Of a stretch of DNA of 64,000 nt, positions 59,630 to 64,000 are shown piece by piece. Origin of the DNA: Lates calcarifer (Eukaryota > Chordata > Actinopteri > Centropomidae); contig NC_066856.1 in assembly GCF_001640805.2 (NCBI RefSeq), positions 2,799,937 to 2,863,936 on the forward strand, written 5' to 3'. Within the stretch, counting starts at the first letter, position 1. The number at the start of each line of letters is the position of its first letter. A program made the translations under genes and the position numbers. Below the pieces are notes generated by a model that was given only the letters and a program-made list of their open reading frames with translations, made no database searches and was not told the DNA's origin.

Positions 59630-62600
59630 TCTCTTTTCTCTTTGCATTTACTTCCTTTCTCAATTGAATGCCAAATATGTCATCTTTATGGCTTCAAGAG
59701 GGAGATGTGGCTGTTTTCCAGGCACCATGATACAGGCATCCTGTGTGATCCAGTTGAGCTTCCTGTGTTTCAGCAAAGGAAGGGCCGACTCAGCAAAGAC
59801 GGGGCGTCTGGGGAGGCTTACTGTTTAGCAGATCCCAGCTCCACAGGCTGAGCCCTGGGCTCACACTGTCACAGGCACGCAACCCCACAATATCCTCAAA
59901 ACTAGCCCCTGTTTTAGCCTGGTGGTTGGTGGTGAGAATCGGATGCTTTGTCCTTCTCTAGATCTGTTTTTAGAAGATCACCTAAATAAATGGTAAAACA
60001 GATGGTTTCTTAAAAATGTCTGATTTTACAGATGCTTGAACAAAGCTTGTTCCTGTCAGGTTACTGTCTTTTATTTCAAAAATTGACATTATAACAGCAC
60101 TGGAGCTATTTGATAAAAGAACACATTTTTCTGTCAAGAATAACACATTACAGGGAAATTGAATTATTTCTATTATTGACATGAGGTTGGTTGTATAAAA
60201 TGTGAACCCTATCCAATCAGATTTGATGTTGCGTCTCTTGTGGTTTAGTCCACCTTTTGGAGTGATTGCAGAGGCCAGGTGGGGAAGACAAGTCAGAAAT
60301 AACTTGTTAGCACTGCACAGCTATTTTCAACACAGAGATGGAGCTATGAATAATGATATGGACTTGGCCGTCCCCCCCAAAGGTTGTGGTTTTGCCTTAA
60401 TTGTTTCTATTGGACTGCTGTGGGAGGACAAGATGTGATGAGATGTGAACACTATTCAGTATGAATGTATTTTAGGTGCAGGAAAGAAACTAGAACTGCT
60501 TAAGTGTTATTGATTTTCTGACTGGAAAAGTTAAAAAGTCCTTCCAAGGCAATATCCCCCCCAGAAGAGTATCTTTAGCCTCTGTCACAGAAGGGGAATG
60601 TTGGCGGGCTTCAAGCCAACATATGTGGCTAAGTGTTTTGTGTGAAAAGCAGAGCAAGACCAGCAGCAAGTTCTCTGTCGAGCCATCACTAAAACTGGAA
60701 TTTAGGCTGTAGCTTCTGCCCCTATTATTCAGTTCAGCTATTACAGAGTGAATAAGCGTGTCTCACTTTGGATTTGCTGAACCATTTCTGACACTGCTGT
60801 ACAATACCTGATTAACAAAGACCCCTGACTGTCACTTTATATACTGTATGACCTGAATGCAAAAAACATGCAGACCATATGGGAAGTCTACCAACCAAAC
60901 CTTGACTAGCAGAAACATATAGCAAACCCAGATATGTCTCATGGGGGCTAATGTTAGCAAACCTTAGACAGATTGCTGTGTAACAGACATTACCGCAAAT
61001 TACTTTGCTGCCTCTACCTGTGCTTCTGTTTTAACATGTCACAGTGGAAAATTCACTTTGCCATTATCCTGTCATTGCTGCTTTTGGATGTAGTGTTTTC
61101 AGCAGTTACACAGAAAAGTAAGGATGGCAGGCTGAATCAGACATGACGTAAAGTTAAAGGCACTGCTTTTGCCTGCTCCACTCCATCTCTCACTGTTCAC
61201 TCGTTATTTTCACTGGTTTTTCTATGTGACGAAGCTTCCTCTATTGAGGAATAGTTTAACAACTGGAATGCTCATGTAATGTGGAAACTGTGATGACATT
61301 TCTAGTCATTTTGGCTTTCATTCCTGTCAAGTGGACTATTTTTTCTTTTTTTTTTCTGTGGAAAGATCACATTGAAAGCCACATTGGATTCTTAGCCCAT
61401 ATCAATGTCCTAAAAGCAAAACACCCAAAGATTAAAGACATTACTATCTTTCTCATTTACATTATTTATCACACAGTGGCTCTTTTAGCAAGGAGGGGAT
61501 GGTGAGTGGGAACACTTTAAAGATCAGACCCTCTGTCATGGTCTCAGAGGGCAGCCTGATTCATTGCTTTTGTCTCCCATGAGAGGGTCCTCCGGATGGT
61601 GGTGGGAGGTGGGGGTGGGGGTGGACAGAGACACAGACGGACACTGTTTGGTATTCTCCTTCTATTCTGTCGGGCGGCTTGTACGTCTCAGAGCCCAGAC
61701 ATGTTCTCTGCTCTGCGCTGTTTGAAGGGTATGTGAAGTCAAGGGGCTGCTGGTTTGGCTCAGCTCACTGTGGAGGGAGTGAACTGAGCAATTGTGTGGG
61801 TAGTATGAGAGGGGAGGGAAATGGAGGATGGAAGTATAAATGCCAAAGATATTCCAACACTGGAGTGACTGAATGCATCTTAGGATGTTTTAATGAACTA
61901 TTAATTAAACTCAAGACCCTCAAAGTCTGTAAAGTCTTAGACACTTTAGCCATGCAGATCCATTTCAATTTCACTTAGTTGGCTTTACCAAATTAACTAA
62001 TGTTGACATTAAAAAGGCCTTAACAACCACACAAATACTGTACAAAGGGAGGGAGGAGGATTAGGAGAGGCTAAAAGACTAACTCAGCAGAGGCAAGAAA
62101 ATTCTGTAAGATCCTTTCCTTTGGATTTTAGGCAGCTCCTTTCCCTCTGAGTTCTGCACCGCCCTTTCCGGTTTTTCCCTCTTTTCCATTTCTTCTTCTC
62201 TGCCAGAGAAGAACAGCCATTCTGAGTGTGGGAGGCCCAGGCCTCCACAAAGAGCACTGTGACTCTGATCCACCACCAGTTCTCTACTACTGCAGTGTAT
62301 GCTGTACTGTGTTTCCCTCACTGCCTCCCTGACTGCTGGTCATTATTCATGGCAGTGCTTGGTTGAGTAAGTAGTTCCAAGCACTTGCCTAAGCAGCTCA
62401 AATTAAGAGAAGTAAATCAGTCATTAAGGCTTGTGTGGCTCAATTAACACCAGAGGTTTTCACACAGGGGTCCAGGTACCTCTCAGAGGGTCCTTGAGTG
62501 GACACCAAGTTATGTAAACTGTGATGTGAATATTTACACTGTATGTGCACCTGCTACAGTTTACTGGACTGTCATGTCTGCTGACTTCAGGTATTTAGCC

Positions 62601-64000
62601 AGCCTCTGGTAATCTTGTTGTGAACTGGACATTCAACTCACATGTGATAAATAACTTACAGTAAATAAATAACCTTTTTTGGTTTGATGACCTTATCAGA
62701 TAAATGTTTTAGCTCTAGTTTAATACCAAATTAATAGCAACAAACTGGGGCACGGAGGTTGTTGGAATCAGGGTGTTACAAATATGGCACCCCTGCATGA
62801 TGGGTGTCATGACTCACATTTCTCCAAAGTGCAGGAAACAGTGTTACAGGTTACTATCCTGGTCAGGCAGCATTCAGTCCCTCAGGAATGCCTGAGAAGC
62901 TTGGCCTGTTTTAGTCACGCACCACAGTGTCTGCCATGCATCACCCTCTCCTGCCAACTGATAGAGCTTTAGAAAGCCTATAAAACACTGGGCTGCTATT
63001 AGTCACAGATCAGGTGTGTGTGACAAGTGGACAGGCTTCTGAGGAGTGAAATGTGCCCGCATTCTGGTGTCTGACTGAGAGACACAGGAAGAGTGTGAGA
63101 GCTAAATAGACTACTTTACTGTAAGAGAATAAGCAGCACGGCTCTGTCTCGCTGTTGACAGTAAACTGTCTGGAATTTAACTTTATCAAAATGTTCAAGC
63201 TGTTTGTGAAACTGTACTCACTGGAGTGTGCACTTTTGTTATTTATGGTGGTGTTCCTCTCAAATACAAGATAATGTTTTCTTGGCTTTATCTTGCTTGT
63301 TCAAATGGTATGTGGGTATAGCTACTGAACATCATGGCTCCTAGAGGCTTTCACACAGGGGGAGTGCAGTTTGTTGTCAGGGAGTGAAGCGAATTCTGGG
63401 CTTCCCAACTCAGCACTGCAAAAGTCAGTGTACTTAAGTGGAGCCAGGAATTTGTGTAGTTACCATTATTTCAGTGGTGTTTTTTTTTTTCTAATCTCAC
63501 CAGGTTTGAAGCCCTTATGTACTGTGCCATTTCACTTTTTACCAGTACAAAGTCAGGCTGAAGAGGAAAGGTGAGATACAGAACAATTAAGCTATAAATA
63601 AAAAAATATATAATCACTTGATTAGTTGGTAATGAAAATAATCATCAGGTTTGAAGGACAGGCAACAGTACAAATGATATCTGATTTAAACCCAAGAGAA
63701 GCTGCAGCAGACTGGTGAATTTAGTAAAGATTTTTGTTTGATTGTGTGAATATTGACAAATGTGAATCGTGCACATTTGCGGGAGGCTAGACTAGTTGAA
63801 ATCATTTGTTTAGAATAAGTGGTGAAAATATATAATGACAAATCAAAGTAATAGAAGTTGTGAGTGTGATACTGCATTCTTGATCTTGGAAATAATAGTT
63901 TGATAAATTTGAAAAATTAACTCAAGGTCCACTTTCCAGCTTATTCTAGGGATTTCTACCACATCACAGCTTCATCAGCTCGGTTTTCCATCTTTATTTT

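Larger units (their letters stand above)
54959..64000 (+). other. Possible first intron of the downstream gene, no coding exon seen
   Basis: No exon was recognised in 9 kb. It holds a purine-rich block at about 55890-56020, a long interrupted CA repeat at 56475-56539, a C15 run at 59615-59629 and a G-rich tract at 61593-61623. If the block at 54590-54958 is a first exon, this is its intron. Otherwise it is intergenic. Confidence 0.45.

Noticed and set aside
61593..61623. G-rich tract as a G-quadruplex
   Set aside because: Only three runs of three or more G are clear, so a standard four-run quadruplex is not supported.
54959..64000. Search for integrin beta-1 signal-peptide or PSI-domain exons
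   Set aside because: No convincing cysteine-rich or signal-peptide exon with splice sites was found, so the itgb1 assignment stays a synteny guess.
1..64000. CRISPR arrays, operons, phage genes, tRNA or rRNA genes
   Set aside because: None seen. The tandem repeats are eukaryotic microsatellites and the gene is spliced.

Overview
The window is vertebrate nuclear DNA, most likely from a teleost fish. It shows multi-exon coding sequence with GT-AG introns, many CA/GT and GA/CT dinucleotide repeats, moderately compact introns, and exon peptides closest to fish neuropilin-1. There are no bacterial or phage features. I cannot tell whether the gene is the nrp1a or the nrp1b ohnolog.

Layout: positions 1-9307 are intron. 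Positions 9308-46261 hold 15 coding exons of nrp1 on the + strand, equivalent to exons 3-17 of the 17-exon mammalian gene. They run from the second half of the first CUB domain (a1) through CUB2 (a2), two discoidin/coagulation-factor V/VIII C domains (b1, b2), a Ser/Thr/acidic linker with the glycosaminoglycan-attachment Ser-Gly, the MAM domain (c), a juxtamembrane segment, the transmembrane helix and the short cytoplasmic tail ending in Ser-Glu-Ala. The signal-peptide exon and the first CUB1 exon lie upstream of the window. The exons total about 843 codons, against about 840 for the same part of human NRP1 (923 residues). A 3' UTR of about 2.7-3 kb follows, with several AATAAA signals. Positions of about 49.3-54.5 kb look intergenic. 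A CpG-rich block at about 54.59-54.96 kb ends in a good splice donor and looks like a non-coding first exon. By the conserved vertebrate order PARD3-NRP1-ITGB1 it may be the start of an integrin beta-1 gene, with 54.96-64 kb as its first intron. No integrin coding exon is visible, so this is inference.

The exons encode a co-receptor for class 3 semaphorins and VEGF-type ligands. The residues lining the b1 pocket for C-terminal arginine ligands, the CUB2 calcium-binding acids, the GxxxGxxxG transmembrane motif and the PDZ-binding C-terminus are all intact.

Main observations: (1) a one-base excess in the CUB2 exon (about 16318-16326) breaks the frame in an otherwise intact gene; (2) tandem in-phase splice donors 21 bp apart, just after the glycosaminoglycan-site Ser-Gly, would remove seven residues, matching a reported human splice variant; (3) several intron read-through frames could give truncated forms, one with a strongly hydrophobic C-terminal tail; (4) two striking intronic hairpins, one G/C-only and one of about 34 bp with a short loop; (5) a CT microsatellite serves as the polypyrimidine tract of the first visible exon. 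I see no evidence of a wholly new biological system here.
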